Assembly (NCBI RefSeq): GCF_000020585.3
Contig: NC_011138.3
Location: forward strand, 3,103,195 to 3,167,194
Length of the DNA stretch: 64,000 nucleotides
Origin: Alteromonas mediterranea DE
GTDB lineage: Bacteria; Pseudomonadota; Gammaproteobacteria; Enterobacterales; Alteromonadaceae
Direction of reading: 5' to 3'
Positions within the stretch are counted from its first letter, which is position 1, and each line of letters starts with the position of its first letter. The position numbers and the translations under genes are program-made. Below the pieces are notes generated by a model. It saw only the letters and a program-made list of their open reading frames with translations, ran no database searches and was not told the DNA's origin. Shown here in pieces: positions 9,991 to 19,095 of the stretch.

Positions 9991-11016
9991 TTATACCGTT
10001 TCACCAGTTCTTAATTCAAACGGCAATGTAGTTTTAGCCTCGAGGTTTTCAAGCAGCGCTTTTGTTGCTTGAACGCCTTTTTCAGAGCTTGATTGGCACA
10101 CAGTAGTAAGGCTTGGTCTAGCGCGCTCAGCTTCCTCTATACCATCGAAGCCAGTAATCTTAAGTTCTTGTGGCACTTTTATGCCCATTTCAAGCGCCAT
10201 ATGCAGGAGCTCTAAGGCAATAATGTCACTCATGCACAGCACTACATTAGGACGTGGTGAACTCATCAACACCTCTTTGGCTGCTTGTCTAGCAAAGTGG
10301 CGATCACTTTCCGGCAGATGCCAGATACGATCATTGCTCACGTTGACGTTTTTTTCTTCTGCGGCCTTTAAGTAACCATCTAGACGGCGGTGTGCAATCG
10401 AGCTTTCAACATCAATAAGCGGGCTATCGTAAATACGGCAAGTCGAAGGTGAATCAATGAGGCGCAGACCAAGAATGGCAATACTATCGCCTTCGTTTAG
10501 CGCGTGGTGCGCGACGCGATATGCAGCTTCTTCATTGTCGATATTAATTGATGGCTTTTTCTCTAAATCAAAATCCACTGTGACGACAGGCTTTGTTAAC
10601 GCGGCTAACTCTTTTACCAAATTGGAATTGCGTGGCTGACCATAGCAGATAAAGCCATCAACAAAGTCTACAACATCAAGGATGCTGTCTGAGTCTCCGG
10701 CATATAAGAGTAAGTGTTTATTGTTCTCTTGTAGCGCAGAAGATACGCCTTTGATAAACGTACTCGCTACGGGGTCACTTACCATATAAGAAATACTGTC
10801 AGCGAGCACCAAAGCCACTATGTTTGACGTGCCTTTTCTAAGGATTTGCGCCGCTTTATTCGGCCCGCTGTATCCTATTTTTTGACACCGCGCTAATATT
10901 TCTTCGCGCTTCGCTTTCGATAATTGATCGGGGCGATTAAAAGCATTTGAGATTGTTGCTGTCGAGACGCCCAGCTGCTCGGCAACATCTTTAAGGGTCA
11001 GTTTTGTTTTATTCAT
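9991..11016 (-). CDS. LacI-family transcriptional regulator
   Basis: 341 residues. The N-terminal helix-turn-helix with hinge (TLKDVAEQLGVSTATISNAF, residues 7-26, then PDQLSKAKREEI) is the LacI/PurR signature. It is followed by a periplasmic-binding-protein-like sugar-sensing domain (about 65-335) with the conserved C-terminal ITGFDGIEEAERARPSLTTV. It probably represses sugar uptake or catabolic genes; the nearby TonB receptors are candidate targets. A CG-centred palindrome lies upstream at 11109-11120. Effector and true targets cannot be read from the sequence. Confidence 0.92.
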   Translation of the reverse strand: MNKTKLTLKDVAEQLGVSTATISNAFNRPDQLSKAKREEILARCQKIGYSGPNKAAQILRKGTSNIVALVLADSISYMVSDPVASTFIKGVSSALQENNKHLLLYAGDSDSILDVVDFVDGFICYGQPRNSNLVKELAALTKPVVTVDFDLEKKPSINIDNEEAAYRVAHHALNEGDSIAILGLRLIDSPSTCRIYDSPLIDVESSIAHRRLDGYLKAAEEKNVNVSNDRIWHLPESDRHFARQAAKEVLMSSPRPNVVLCMSDIIALELLHMALEMGIKVPQELKITGFDGIEEAERARPSLTTVCQSSSEKGVQATKALLENLEAKTTLPFELRTGETV

Positions 11017-11056
11017 TATTATTAGCTCTCTTAACGAACTTAATACCCTTACTTAT

Positions 11057-11093
11057 AAAAAAAGGGTAGAAAGCATACGCTGCGACTACCCTT
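11057..11093 (-). terminator. Rho-independent terminator of upp
   Basis: AAGGGTAG (11062-11069) pairs with CTACCCTT (11086-11093). On the minus strand the stem is followed by a T run (A run at 11057-11063 on plus). It lies about 100 bases past the upp stop and in front of the LacI-family gene. Confidence 0.8.
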
Positions 11094-11108
11094 CACTATA
11101 ACACTATC

Positions 11109-11120
11109 TTAAACGTTTAA
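11109..11120. promoter_or_regulatory. CG-centred palindrome, candidate LacI-family operator
   Basis: TTAAACGTTTAA is a perfect 12-base palindrome of the form bound by many LacI-family repressors. It lies 93 bases upstream of the LacI-family start codon. The upp terminator lies between the two, so a role in autoregulation is uncertain. Confidence 0.4.
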
Positions 11121-11196
11121 CTTACAATTTTTAACGTCCTAGTAGTAGGTTGTGTAACGAAATACTGTACAGCTTAATATTTAGAAAAAATCGCCA

Positions 11197-11826
11197 TTAG
11201 CGCGTTCCAAAAATCTTATCACCAGCATCACCTAACCCCGGCAAAATGTAGCCTTTTTCGTTCAAGCGTTCGTCTACGGCTGCCGTGAAAATATCAACAT
11301 CAGGGTGAGCATCAACAACCGCTTTAATTCCTTCGGGAGCGGCTACAAGAAAAAGCCCCATTATTTTGGTACACCCTTTTTTCTTAAGTAAGTCTATGGT
11401 CGCAATTAAGGTGCCACCTGTAGCAAGCATAGGGTCAACAATAAGCGCCGTACGTTCATCAATGTTTTTAACCACCTTGTCGAAGTAAGCCACCGGCTGA
11501 AGCGTTTCTTCATCGCGATAAAGCCCAACAACGCTGATTTTTGCATTGGGGATAAGCTCAAGTACACCTTCAAGCATACCTAGGCCGGCACGAAGAATGG
11601 GCACAACCGTAATTTTTTTACCTTTGATCTGCCGCACTTCCACATCGTCGCCAGACCAGCTTTTAATGGTTGCCCGTTCGGTAGGTAGTGTTCGCGTTGC
11701 TTCATAGGTAAGAAGGTTTCCTACTTCAGATGCGAGTTCGCGAAAGTCCTTACTACTAATATTACCATGTCGCATAAGCCCGAGTTTATGGGCAATGAGC
11801 GGGTGAGTTATTTCGTGAACGGCCAT
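11197..11826 (-). CDS. upp: Uracil phosphoribosyltransferase
   Basis: 209 residues, full family length. It converts uracil and PRPP to UMP in pyrimidine salvage. The PRPP-binding loop is visible as [21 protein letters not shown], the N-terminus ([12 protein letters not shown]) matches the family and the C-terminal uracil-binding segment ends [23 protein letters not shown] lies 7 bases before the ATG. It stands alone, with its own terminator. Confidence 0.96.
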   Translation of the reverse strand: MAVHEITHPLIAHKLGLMRHGNISSKDFRELASEVGNLLTYEATRTLPTERATIKSWSGDDVEVRQIKGKKITVVPILRAGLGMLEGVLELIPNAKISVVGLYRDEETLQPVAYFDKVVKNIDERTALIVDPMLATGGTLIATIDLLKKKGCTKIMGLFLVAAPEGIKAVVDAHPDVDIFTAAVDERLNEKGYILPGLGDAGDKIFGTR

Positions 11827-12171
11827 GTGAGACTCCTTTTAATCGATTTAGCTATATTTTACCCAAGGTATATTTTAGTTAAAGCGATTAGTCGTGAAAA
11901 TATGTTTATTCAATGCGTTAAAAACGTCTGAACGGTGCTAGACAGCTAAAATAATTGCTTTACCCTAAGACTAGGCTATAGGCAATTGCGTGTCATTTTT
12001 CGTAGTGCCTAATGAGAGCTTGTATTCGTCCCCCCTATATTTTGAAGTCTCAAGCACCGGGGAAACGCTACAAGACCAAGTGATAGAGCCAAAGGAAGTA
12101 CATGACTCTTATCACGGCCGAAGCAATTCGTAACTCACATCCATCATTCTTAATTTCAAAAGGAATTGTTT
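11827..12171. promoter_or_regulatory. Divergent promoter region between upp and the esterase gene
   Basis: About 345 bases without a gene. TTTTAATCGATTTA near 11837-11850 resembles the palindrome at 3571 but is imperfect and lies close to the upp ribosome binding site. No clear regulatory RNA structure was recognised. Confidence 0.35.
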
Positions 12172-13455
12172 ATGCAATCTTTCGCTAAACGTTTTCGTGT
12201 TTTTGCTGTTATTGCGGTAAGTTTTTTTGCCCATAATGCGTTTGCACAATGGGAACAAATCACCCCTGATAACGAAGTCGCTGTATCCATTCCCGGTGTC
12301 GGGGAAAAAACAGTCTATCCATCGTGCTCCCTACCCGCGTTGGCCGGGCCCGAAGGTCTCGTCCCCAATCCATTTTCATTTTATTTTGAACAAGGTGAAA
12401 GTGACAACTTACTTATTTACTTTAACGGTGGGGGCGCATGTTGGGATAGCGCAACTTGCTTAGCCTCCATGCAGTTAGAGTTCGATAACGACCCTATGTC
12501 AAGAGCAGCATACAACCCCTCAGCCGTAATAGAAAATACCCCGTTTATTTCTGGCGGCATTTTTGAAGATTCGGAAGAAAACCCCTTTCAAACGTGGTCG
12601 AAGGTCTTTATCCCATACTGTACTGGTGACTTACACCTTGGCTCGAAAGATACAAATTATGTCGATGAGCTCGGTATCGTCACTGGGGTCCCCGGCTCAC
12701 AGGTAACATTAAAACATCGCGGGCACGACAACGCATTAGTTGTAATGCAATGGATAAAAGACAAAATGCGTAGCGCTCAGCTTAGCCCGAACAAGGTCTT
12801 GTTAAGCGGAAGCAGTGCAGGCGGCTACGGCGCTACCTTCAACTTCCCTTACTTTCAATCGTTATTTGGCCGCACCAAGGTTGCACTTTTCGCAGATGCA
12901 TCACTTGGCGTTATTTCAAAAGGCTTCGTGCAAACCGTGTTGAATTACCAAGGACCTTGGGGAATTGAAGATACGCTACCTAGGAATTTTCAGTCTTTAA
13001 TTGGAAACTTCAATCACCTTACGCTTAATAAGCAGGTTATGTTGCGCTTAGCTTACCGTTATCCTTGGAACCGTTTTGCGCAATATTCTACGGGTACAGA
13101 TATCGTTCAAATTCAATTTTCAAAAATTTCTGACCAAGTTGCTAAAGGTAACCTAGACCCAACTACATGGGGGGTGACCGAAAATGACTTGGGCTACATT
13201 CTAGGTTGGCAACTACAAGCTCACGCGTCCGTCCATGCCTTATCAGCATTTACGTGGAACTATCAATTCTACGTCGGTGCTGGCACATGCCACATGGTGT
13301 TAAATGACTTTTGTGAAGACAACGCGTTTCCAACGTCATCGCCCAGCCCTTTTTATAATGAACACAGTGCGCGAGGCATATCATTTAAAGAATGGCTACA
13401 TACATTCGCAACATCTCGACGGTTTAAAGAAAATAGCGCGGCTTACTACCACTAA
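12172..13455 (+). CDS. Secreted pectin-acetylesterase-like serine hydrolase
   Basis: 427 residues from the ATG at 12172 (AAAAGGA upstream, spacing 7; an in-frame TTG at 12166 is less likely). The signal peptide MQSFAKRFRV...NAFA cleaves near residue 25. The oxyanion-type motif FNGGGACW (84-91) and the nucleophile elbow GSSAGG (Ser about 215) match the pectinacetylesterase/Notum family of deacylating hydrolases. A Cys-rich CHMVLNDFCEDN lies near the C-terminus. The protein should act outside the inner membrane on acetylated polysaccharide or other acyl esters; the exact substrate is not evident. Confidence 0.8.
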   Translation: MQSFAKRFRVFAVIAVSFFAHNAFAQWEQITPDNEVAVSIPGVGEKTVYPSCSLPALAGPEGLVPNPFSFYFEQGESDNLLIYFNGGGACWDSATCLASMQLEFDNDPMSRAAYNPSAVIENTPFISGGIFEDSEENPFQTWSKVFIPYCTGDLHLGSKDTNYVDELGIVTGVPGSQVTLKHRGHDNALVVMQWIKDKMRSAQLSPNKVLLSGSSAGGYGATFNFPYFQSLFGRTKVALFADASLGVISKGFVQTVLNYQGPWGIEDTLPRNFQSLIGNFNHLTLNKQVMLRLAYRYPWNRFAQYSTGTDIVQIQFSKISDQVAKGNLDPTTWGVTENDLGYILGWQLQAHASVHALSAFTWNYQFYVGAGTCHMVLNDFCEDNAFPTSSPSPFYNEHSARGISFKEWLHTFATSRRFKENSAAYYH

Positions 13456-13471
13456 CCTAACTTCACTACCG

Positions 13472-13693
13472 CTACCCTACTTGTAGGGTAGCGCCATCAG
13501 GCATGGTTACCTCAATCTTCATATTACCGCCCACAGCAGCCAAATAGGCGGCCGCGCGCTGAAGAGAGACGTCTTGAATACGCTTTGATTCTAACTTGCT
13601 TACGCCCGATGCGGTTACCGACAACGCCATCGCTACGACTTCTTGTTTAACTCTATGCTGCTTTCTAATGTCACCTAATGTGATTTCTTTCAT
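13472..13693 (-). CDS. Small XRE-type helix-turn-helix protein
   Basis: 73 residues. The HTH (IRKQHRVKQEVVAMALSVTASGVSKLE) is followed by VSLQRAAAYLAAVGGNMKIEVTMPDG, the tail common to HigA-like antitoxins and small XRE regulators. No RelE/HigB-type toxin gene is visible on either side, so it is an orphan. A bidirectional hairpin at 13723-13755 lies about 30 bases before its start and may attenuate it. Another hairpin (13470-13478 with 13485-13493) overlaps its stop codon. Confidence 0.7.
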   Translation of the reverse strand: MKEITLGDIRKQHRVKQEVVAMALSVTASGVSKLESKRIQDVSLQRAAAYLAAVGGNMKIEVTMPDGATLQVG

Positions 13694-13722
13694 TGTTTCT
13701 TACCGAGAATTACGGGCATTAA

Positions 13723-13755
13723 AAAAGCCCAGATGGTGATACCTTCTGGGCTTTT
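13723..13755. terminator. Bidirectional terminator-like hairpin
   Basis: AAAAGCCCAGA (13723-13733) pairs with TCTGGGCTTTT (13745-13755). The T run is best on the minus strand, where the hairpin sits in the leader of the small HTH gene. It may end transcripts from the cupin gene or attenuate the HTH gene. Confidence 0.65.
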
Positions 13756-14083
13756 GCAAAACGTTCTACCTGCTGTGCCCAGAAGCCAATACTGCCCCTG
13801 AACACCGATGGTCAGGTGCAATCAGTAATTAAAATTATAAAAATAAACCGTTGTAACGTTTTGCATAATAATTCTCTTTTCACGATGCGCTTGTCGGTCC
13901 GGCCCTATGCCGTGACTAAGCGTTTTAGGATGTCTATACGATATATCGGCGCTGAACTTGCCTATTTACCGCGTACATTTATCCTTAACCATAGCATGTC
14001 CATAAGCAATAGCAATGACTTTCCAAAAAGGAAAGTGCCTATATGCTTGTGTTATTGAACCTTTAGCATAAGAGCTAAATCCT
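13756..14083. other. Intergenic, no gene recognised
   Basis: About 330 bases between the hairpin and the cupin gene. It is AT-rich, with short open frames on both strands that look like no known family. I see no structured RNA or clear operator here. Confidence 0.4.
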
Positions 14084-14626
14084 TTACTTATCATCAAGAT
14101 ACTCGTCTTCCCTTACCTGTTTTACTCGCGCGAGAAAATCTGGGACTAATGCACTCCCCTCCTCGGGTGACCATGGGGCGAAGCCCTTATCATCGGTAAC
14201 CTCATAGGGTCCCTGCTTAACTTCCATAAAGACAACAGGGCTATGGCAGGTGGTTGCATGCCACACGTTTGGCGGAATTTCCACGCCGCTGGTTTCACCA
14301 TTCGCACATAAGCTAATTCTTTGCTCGCAACGCCCCTGTTCGTCGAAAAAAATAAGGTCGAGTTCACCATCGAGTACCATAAAAAATTCCCACTTATGCG
14401 GCTGAGTATGTCGGTGTGGCCTTACATATGAATCGGGCATCATCGCGATAAAGAGTCGCTGAACGGGATCTTGATAGTTATTGTGTACATTTAAATGAGC
14501 GCGACGACGGGAACTTCTGTCAGCCTGGGCTTTTAGGTTTTCAAACAGCGTTTTATCAAACCGCTTTATCCCCATTCGTTCAACAGCGCTTTGCTTTGAA
14601 GTAACGTCTTCATTATTGGCCAACAT
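14084..14626 (-). CDS. WbuC-family cupin metalloprotein
   Basis: 180 residues. The central part (RRRAHLNVHNNYQDPVQRLF, then PDSYVRPHRHTQPHKWEFFM and GELDLIFFDEQGR) matches WbuC-family cupin-fold metalloproteins, with the PHRHTQPHKWE histidine/glutamate metal site. The reaction is unknown; relatives often sit in O-antigen/LPS clusters, which is not the case here. GGGAGG lies only 2 bases before the ATG; TTG as second codon is better spaced and could be the true start. Confidence 0.8.
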   Translation of the reverse strand: MLANNEDVTSKQSAVERMGIKRFDKTLFENLKAQADRSSRRRAHLNVHNNYQDPVQRLFIAMMPDSYVRPHRHTQPHKWEFFMVLDGELDLIFFDEQGRCEQRISLCANGETSGVEIPPNVWHATTCHSPVVFMEVKQGPYEVTDDKGFAPWSPEEGSALVPDFLARVKQVREDEYLDDK

Positions 14627-14735
14627 TTCCTCCCGAAAACTTGTAATAAGCGATAGGCGGGCTGCGAGCTTAGCTTCCCAGCCTTCTATAAAAACCTATC
14701 GCTTAAGTTACTGTTGCAATAGCAAAGTTACAAGC

Positions 14736-15641
14736 TTAGAGGCTAGCTATTTCGACCCATCCTCCTTGAATGAACTTCACCTTCTTATCTTGGTGGCAAA
14801 ATACAGGAATTTTCCAGCCCGCTTGCTCACTTTTGTTAAGACGGCTGTCTGGCCACGTATAGGCGGCTTGCGAAGACAGTTTCACCCACTTAGAACTGCC
14901 ATTTAAAGGCGCTCGGCCAAGCTGTTGCCAACCTTTACTCTGTGTATTCACTTCTACTCCGTTCGGGCTGAAACGAATCATTGGCACGTCGTACTCATCA
15001 AGTACCACCATATGATGATCGCCACTGTAACTCACTCTAATAGCGCTTTCAGCGCCTGGAATAACCATAGCTGATAGGTCTGCTATCGGTGCAGAGTCGC
15101 GGTCAACCGTAACCAAAACCCGTTCATTAGGTGGCGCCAACGATTTGAAGTATCCAACAATATCACTACGTTCACCGTTTACCGCTAACGCAATCTTCCA
15201 ATGATCCGAGTGTTCGTCAGTCTTTTCTAAGCGTTTGTCATACCAGCCGTAATAGTTTTTATCGCTCACTAATGTCCACTTAGACTCTAGCTTTCCGTCT
15301 GTTACCCATTCAGGCAAAGGTCTCGGACCTGCGGTTTGCACCTTAAACCACATGGGGTGATCCCAATTAGCATATACGCCAGCCTTGGTGATACGAATAA
15401 AGGGTTCATTATCATCCCCGAGCACTTCTACCTTTCCTTCACCCGTAAACTGCACGAGTATTTCGTTGCCTAAAGGCGAGCTTTGAACTTGGGATAAAAT
15501 GGATGTGTCGTTTGTTATTTCCTTATCAATTACCGGAAGCCACTCTCCGGCAACAGCAGAAGCGCCATGGGCAAAAGCATTAGCCGATAAAACGCTAGCA
15601 ACGCTTGTTAACGCGATAAAAGCAATAATACGTGTATACAT
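14736..15641 (-). CDS. Exported protein of unknown function, partner of the oxidase-like gene
   Basis: 301 residues from the ATG at 15641, chosen because GGGGAGG lies just upstream (an earlier in-frame ATG at 15662 overlaps the preceding gene). The signal peptide MYTRIIAFIALTSVASVLSANAFA cleaves near residue 24. Two related-looking segments follow (VEVLGDDNEPFIRITKAGVYAN and VVLDEYDVPMIRFSPNGVEV), which suggests an internal duplication, each followed by a Trp/Lys-rich stretch. I recognise no family. It starts 11 bases after the oxidase-like gene ends, so the two are almost certainly cotranscribed and act outside the cytoplasm. Confidence 0.75.
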   Translation of the reverse strand: MYTRIIAFIALTSVASVLSANAFAHGASAVAGEWLPVIDKEITNDTSILSQVQSSPLGNEILVQFTGEGKVEVLGDDNEPFIRITKAGVYANWDHPMWFKVQTAGPRPLPEWVTDGKLESKWTLVSDKNYYGWYDKRLEKTDEHSDHWKIALAVNGERSDIVGYFKSLAPPNERVLVTVDRDSAPIADLSAMVIPGAESAIRVSYSGDHHMVVLDEYDVPMIRFSPNGVEVNTQSKGWQQLGRAPLNGSSKWVKLSSQAAYTWPDSRLNKSEQAGWKIPVFCHQDKKVKFIQGGWVEIASL

Positions 15642-15652
15642 ATTAACCTCCC

Positions 15653-17926
15653 CTATTGGCACATTGCCGAAAGTTCACCCATTACTGTGATGGCTTTAGA
15701 AGCTGACGGTACCAAGTTCCCCTCCTCGTCGCGTGCATTAACAAACAACATATAATCACCCGGCGGCACTACCGCTTGTTGTGAAGGCATTTCAAGCACT
15801 ATGCTGTTGGTGTTGTGGCGCACGATAGGCAATATAACGCTGCGCTGGTCACCGTCGATAAGGTGGGTAATGTTAGTTCTTCTTATTAACACCGCCGACT
15901 CTATCTTGGCGTTCATTGCCGCCGATACTTCGTCAACGTTTTTTAACCCAATACGGAAGCGTTCGCCCACCGAAACTGTTTTGTTCTTTTTACCAATTGC
16001 AGGGCGCTCGCCAAACATATAAGCAGGTTTGTAAATTTCAAAGGAAGGATCTCTGCCGTCGTTCGGTGAGAAGCCTGGCAAGGTAACACTATACGCATAC
16101 GCGGTGTTAATCGGAGCATGCCCCCCAATTAACACGCTTCCGTCGGGAAGAAGCGCTGCAGAGTTGTGGTACGTACGCGGCCTATTTTGTTCTGCGACCT
16201 GCTTAAAGGTTTCCGTTTCTGGGTCAAATATCTCAGCTTTTAGTATGGGCTTACCTGAACCAGGTAACACAACCTCATCTCTATCAGCACCGGATACAAC
16301 GAGCACCTCTCCAGTCGGCAACAATACGCCCGTACCGTACCAACGTCCTTGCGTAAGGCTGCCTGTAGAACGTGAATCATAAAGCATTTTTTCGCCGTCA
16401 ATCGTGACCGAGTCTATACGCGCCAAGTTAGTGCCTACATATAACCCTGGGCTAGTAGCAGCCACACCGGTCAACACTCCCCCCGCGGTAAGAAACTCGG
16501 CTTTACTGTACTTTCCTTCGCTGTCTGGCGTTAGCGGCAGCATCATTGAGAACGTAGAACCTCTAAAGCCAGCGCCCAATAGCGATTGTACATCGGCCAA
16601 TCGATAGGGGTCGTCGATAACAGGTGCCAATGCATCAAACGGGTTAGCAATAAACTCTTCAGTGAGCCCCGTAAGTAAGCCATTAAGTGAGGTGTCTGAT
16701 TGCGTATTGGTAACGTTTAGGAAACTTGCCAAGTCGCTTATACCCGCTTCATTAAGGTGGGGAGGTAGTCCAGCGAAGCCTAAATCTGCCCACGTCTTTG
16801 AAGAGGGATCATATGCCGCAACAATATTCCATAAGGCTTGGTCATAACTTTGCCCAAAAGGATTAAACGCTTGCCCGCCACCATTGTAAAACACGTGCCC
16901 GTTTGGCAATAGATGAAGCCTTGGGTATAGCGGTAGTGAACGCTCTGCTAGCGGCCCGTTGTCAGTCCATTCTCCGCACGAGGTATCGTAGGTTTCAGTC
17001 ACCGTTACGTTTCTACCTGAAGTCTCAGGCCGCGTTAAATAAACGGGCTTCACGAGTTTAGTTACACCACTGGCTACCAATACATTGCCGTTAGCCAGAG
17101 ACAAGGCGCTGGGATACCAACGTCCAAAGTTCATGTCCCCAGTTTTGCGCCAGCTGTTATCTTCTGGATTAAAAATGCGGCTGTTTTTAAGGCCTTCTAA
17201 TTCAGATAAACCAAAATTAATTGGCTCTCCTAGTAAGCTGGTATTAACCCCAGGTTCATGGTAGTAATCTGTACCGCCCACTGCCATAAGTTCACCGTTA
17301 GGTAAGCCTACTAGGTCTGCGCAAAATAACGCACCATCGTTATTAGTTCGGTCATCGTCGGTATTCAAGTCTACTGGCAAACTCGTACCTAACAGGCCGG
17401 TAATATCCCCAATAATGGTTTCTGAATCATTACCATCTGGGTTTGCGCCTGCATCTACCGGCGAGGGAGCAATCCAACTCGCATTGTCATTTTTCATGGT
17501 AAGAACGCGAGTTTGGTCGTTGATTATTGCTGAACCAATTTCTAGCAGTGCGTTGTATTCAACATTTTCGGTACCTTCTAACGGATTGAAATAGAGCACA
17601 CGACCATCGTTTAAAAGCGCAAGACTCCCTGCGGCAGGTTTACACTTCAGTACACCATCCTCGTTCTCCTCACATTTCCCATTGTCAGGGTAATTGTTTA
17701 TCGGGTTGGTTATATTGGTGTTGTTTTGGTCGGGAAATTCGCCCGATACAAGTGGCTCTTCAAACGGGTCCGTAAAAACCCCTTTTTGTTTGCAGACTTC
17801 AATGTTTGAGCATTCGGGCGTCACAATGGGTACTTTGCCCTTGTTGCGATCGGCAATGGCAAATTGTGAGGCGATACTTAAAGAGAGTAAGGTGAGTGTA
17901 GGTAAAAATAACGGACGTTTTTGCAT
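15653..17926 (-). CDS. Exported galactose-oxidase/glyoxal-oxidase-like copper radical oxidase
   Basis: 757 residues with a signal peptide (cleavage near residue 25). Kelch-type repeats (NGELMAVGGTDYY, NGNVLVASG, NGHVFYNGG, GEVLVVSG, DGSVLIGGH) build a propeller, followed by the early-set C-terminal domain typical of galactose oxidase (FEIYKPAYMFGERP to the end). The copper site looks complete by position: Cys202 in FCADL (Tyr-Cys crosslink partner), Tyr271 in RWYPS, Tyr586-His587 in RTYHNS and His688 in NITHLIDGDQR. It should oxidise a primary alcohol or aldehyde with O2, giving H2O2, outside the inner membrane. Substrate unknown. An exported partner gene follows. Confidence 0.85.
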   Translation of the reverse strand: MQKRPLFLPTLTLLSLSIASQFAIADRNKGKVPIVTPECSNIEVCKQKGVFTDPFEEPLVSGEFPDQNNTNITNPINNYPDNGKCEENEDGVLKCKPAAGSLALLNDGRVLYFNPLEGTENVEYNALLEIGSAIINDQTRVLTMKNDNASWIAPSPVDAGANPDGNDSETIIGDITGLLGTSLPVDLNTDDDRTNNDGALFCADLVGLPNGELMAVGGTDYYHEPGVNTSLLGEPINFGLSELEGLKNSRIFNPEDNSWRKTGDMNFGRWYPSALSLANGNVLVASGVTKLVKPVYLTRPETSGRNVTVTETYDTSCGEWTDNGPLAERSLPLYPRLHLLPNGHVFYNGGGQAFNPFGQSYDQALWNIVAAYDPSSKTWADLGFAGLPPHLNEAGISDLASFLNVTNTQSDTSLNGLLTGLTEEFIANPFDALAPVIDDPYRLADVQSLLGAGFRGSTFSMMLPLTPDSEGKYSKAEFLTAGGVLTGVAATSPGLYVGTNLARIDSVTIDGEKMLYDSRSTGSLTQGRWYGTGVLLPTGEVLVVSGADRDEVVLPGSGKPILKAEIFDPETETFKQVAEQNRPRTYHNSAALLPDGSVLIGGHAPINTAYAYSVTLPGFSPNDGRDPSFEIYKPAYMFGERPAIGKKNKTVSVGERFRIGLKNVDEVSAAMNAKIESAVLIRRTNITHLIDGDQRSVILPIVRHNTNSIVLEMPSQQAVVPPGDYMLFVNARDEEGNLVPSASKAITVMGELSAMCQ

Positions 17927-18058
17927 GATGGCATCCTATTCTTGTTGAGTGTACGCACTGCTAACTTAAGGGCGGCGCCCTAAAAAATGTTAACAGCACG
18001 TTAACAAGACGTATAAGAAAGATGCTTAGATGCAAAAATTAAAAGTTTTTTTAATTTC

Positions 18059-19057
18059 TTATTTTTTACGCATTCTGCGGCTTTGTTCTTGGCGCTTTTC
18101 CTCGCGCTTTTCTTTTCTATCTTTTTTGTCAGGCGTTAGAGAGCCAGTTTTGAACTTCTCTTTTCTTTTTGCTTTTGCCTCGGCTTTTTTAGCGGCAGCC
18201 TTAGCCATTTCTTCTTTTTCACAAATTAGCATTTCTGGCGTTTCTAAGGTGACCCGACCAAGCTTACCAGACTGCAACTCCTTAAGAAGGATCTCACAGA
18301 TTTTATGTAAATTAACCCGTCCCCCCGAAGCGATAGCACCACGCGTTTTTGCCGCTGCTTCTAAAAACTCAATTTCAGTTGAAGGAAGCTCGTCTAGCTT
18401 GAAACGCTCTTTCATTACTTCTGGGTAGGCTTTAATTAGATAGTCGGCAGCAAAAAAGCCAACATCGTCATATTCCATAGCAGTATTTTTTACCGCGCCA
18501 GATGAAGCTAATCGATATATAGAGTTCGGGTTTTCTAGTTTAGGCCACAGTACCCCTGGGGTATCGAATAAAATAATGCCGCTGCCTAAATTGATGCGTT
18601 GCTGACTTTTCGTTACGGCGGGTTCATTACCTGTTTTCGCAATTATTCGATCTGCAAGGATATTAATCAGTGTGGACTTTCCTACGTTTGGAATACCCGT
18701 GATCATTGCTTTTATCGCTTTTGGCTGGCCTTCTTTATAGGAACAAATACTGCGAATCAACTGCATGAGTTGCTTGCTATTACCCGGGTTGTCACTCGAT
18801 GTGGTTATGGTTTTAACCCCCCGTTCTTTTTCGAGGCTTTCTTGCCATAGGGCGGTTAATTCTGGGTCTGCCAAGTCGTATTTATTAAGAATTTTGATAC
18901 ACGGCTTGTCGCCCCGAATTTTGGCAATCTCGGGGTTTTCGCTCGAATAAGGAATTCGCGCATCTAATACTTCAATAAGAATATCAACTTGATTAAGTGA
19001 CTCTTTTATTTCTTTAAGGGCTTTGTGCATGTGCCCAGGGAACCATTGTAATGCCAT
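18059..19057 (-). CDS. rbgA: Ribosome-assembly GTPase, YlqF/RbgA type
   Basis: 332 residues. The circularly permuted GTPase order is visible: G4 NKYD (58-61) before G1 GIPNVGKST (121-129) and G3 DTPG (165-168). The N-terminus MALQWFPGHMHKALKEI is typical of YlqF. The C-terminus is very Lys/Arg-rich (KKAEAKAKRKEKFKTG), consistent with rRNA binding. It acts in late large-subunit assembly by family knowledge. It follows the TrmH-type methyltransferase gene by 38 bases with a small hairpin (19085-19104) between, so the two may form one unit. Confidence 0.9.
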   Translation of the reverse strand: MALQWFPGHMHKALKEIKESLNQVDILIEVLDARIPYSSENPEIAKIRGDKPCIKILNKYDLADPELTALWQESLEKERGVKTITTSSDNPGNSKQLMQLIRSICSYKEGQPKAIKAMITGIPNVGKSTLINILADRIIAKTGNEPAVTKSQQRINLGSGIILFDTPGVLWPKLENPNSIYRLASSGAVKNTAMEYDDVGFFAADYLIKAYPEVMKERFKLDELPSTEIEFLEAAAKTRGAIASGGRVNLHKICEILLKELQSGKLGRVTLETPEMLICEKEEMAKAAAKKAEAKAKRKEKFKTGSLTPDKKDRKEKREEKRQEQSRRMRKK

Positions 19058-19095
19058 GGTTAATTCCTATCGTAAACGTGTAGTAGGCGCTGAAC

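Noticed and set aside
13756..13834. 43-codon frame (TTG start) ending at the HTH start
   Set aside because: It runs through a terminator hairpin and has no known relatives; the stop/start overlap is likely chance.
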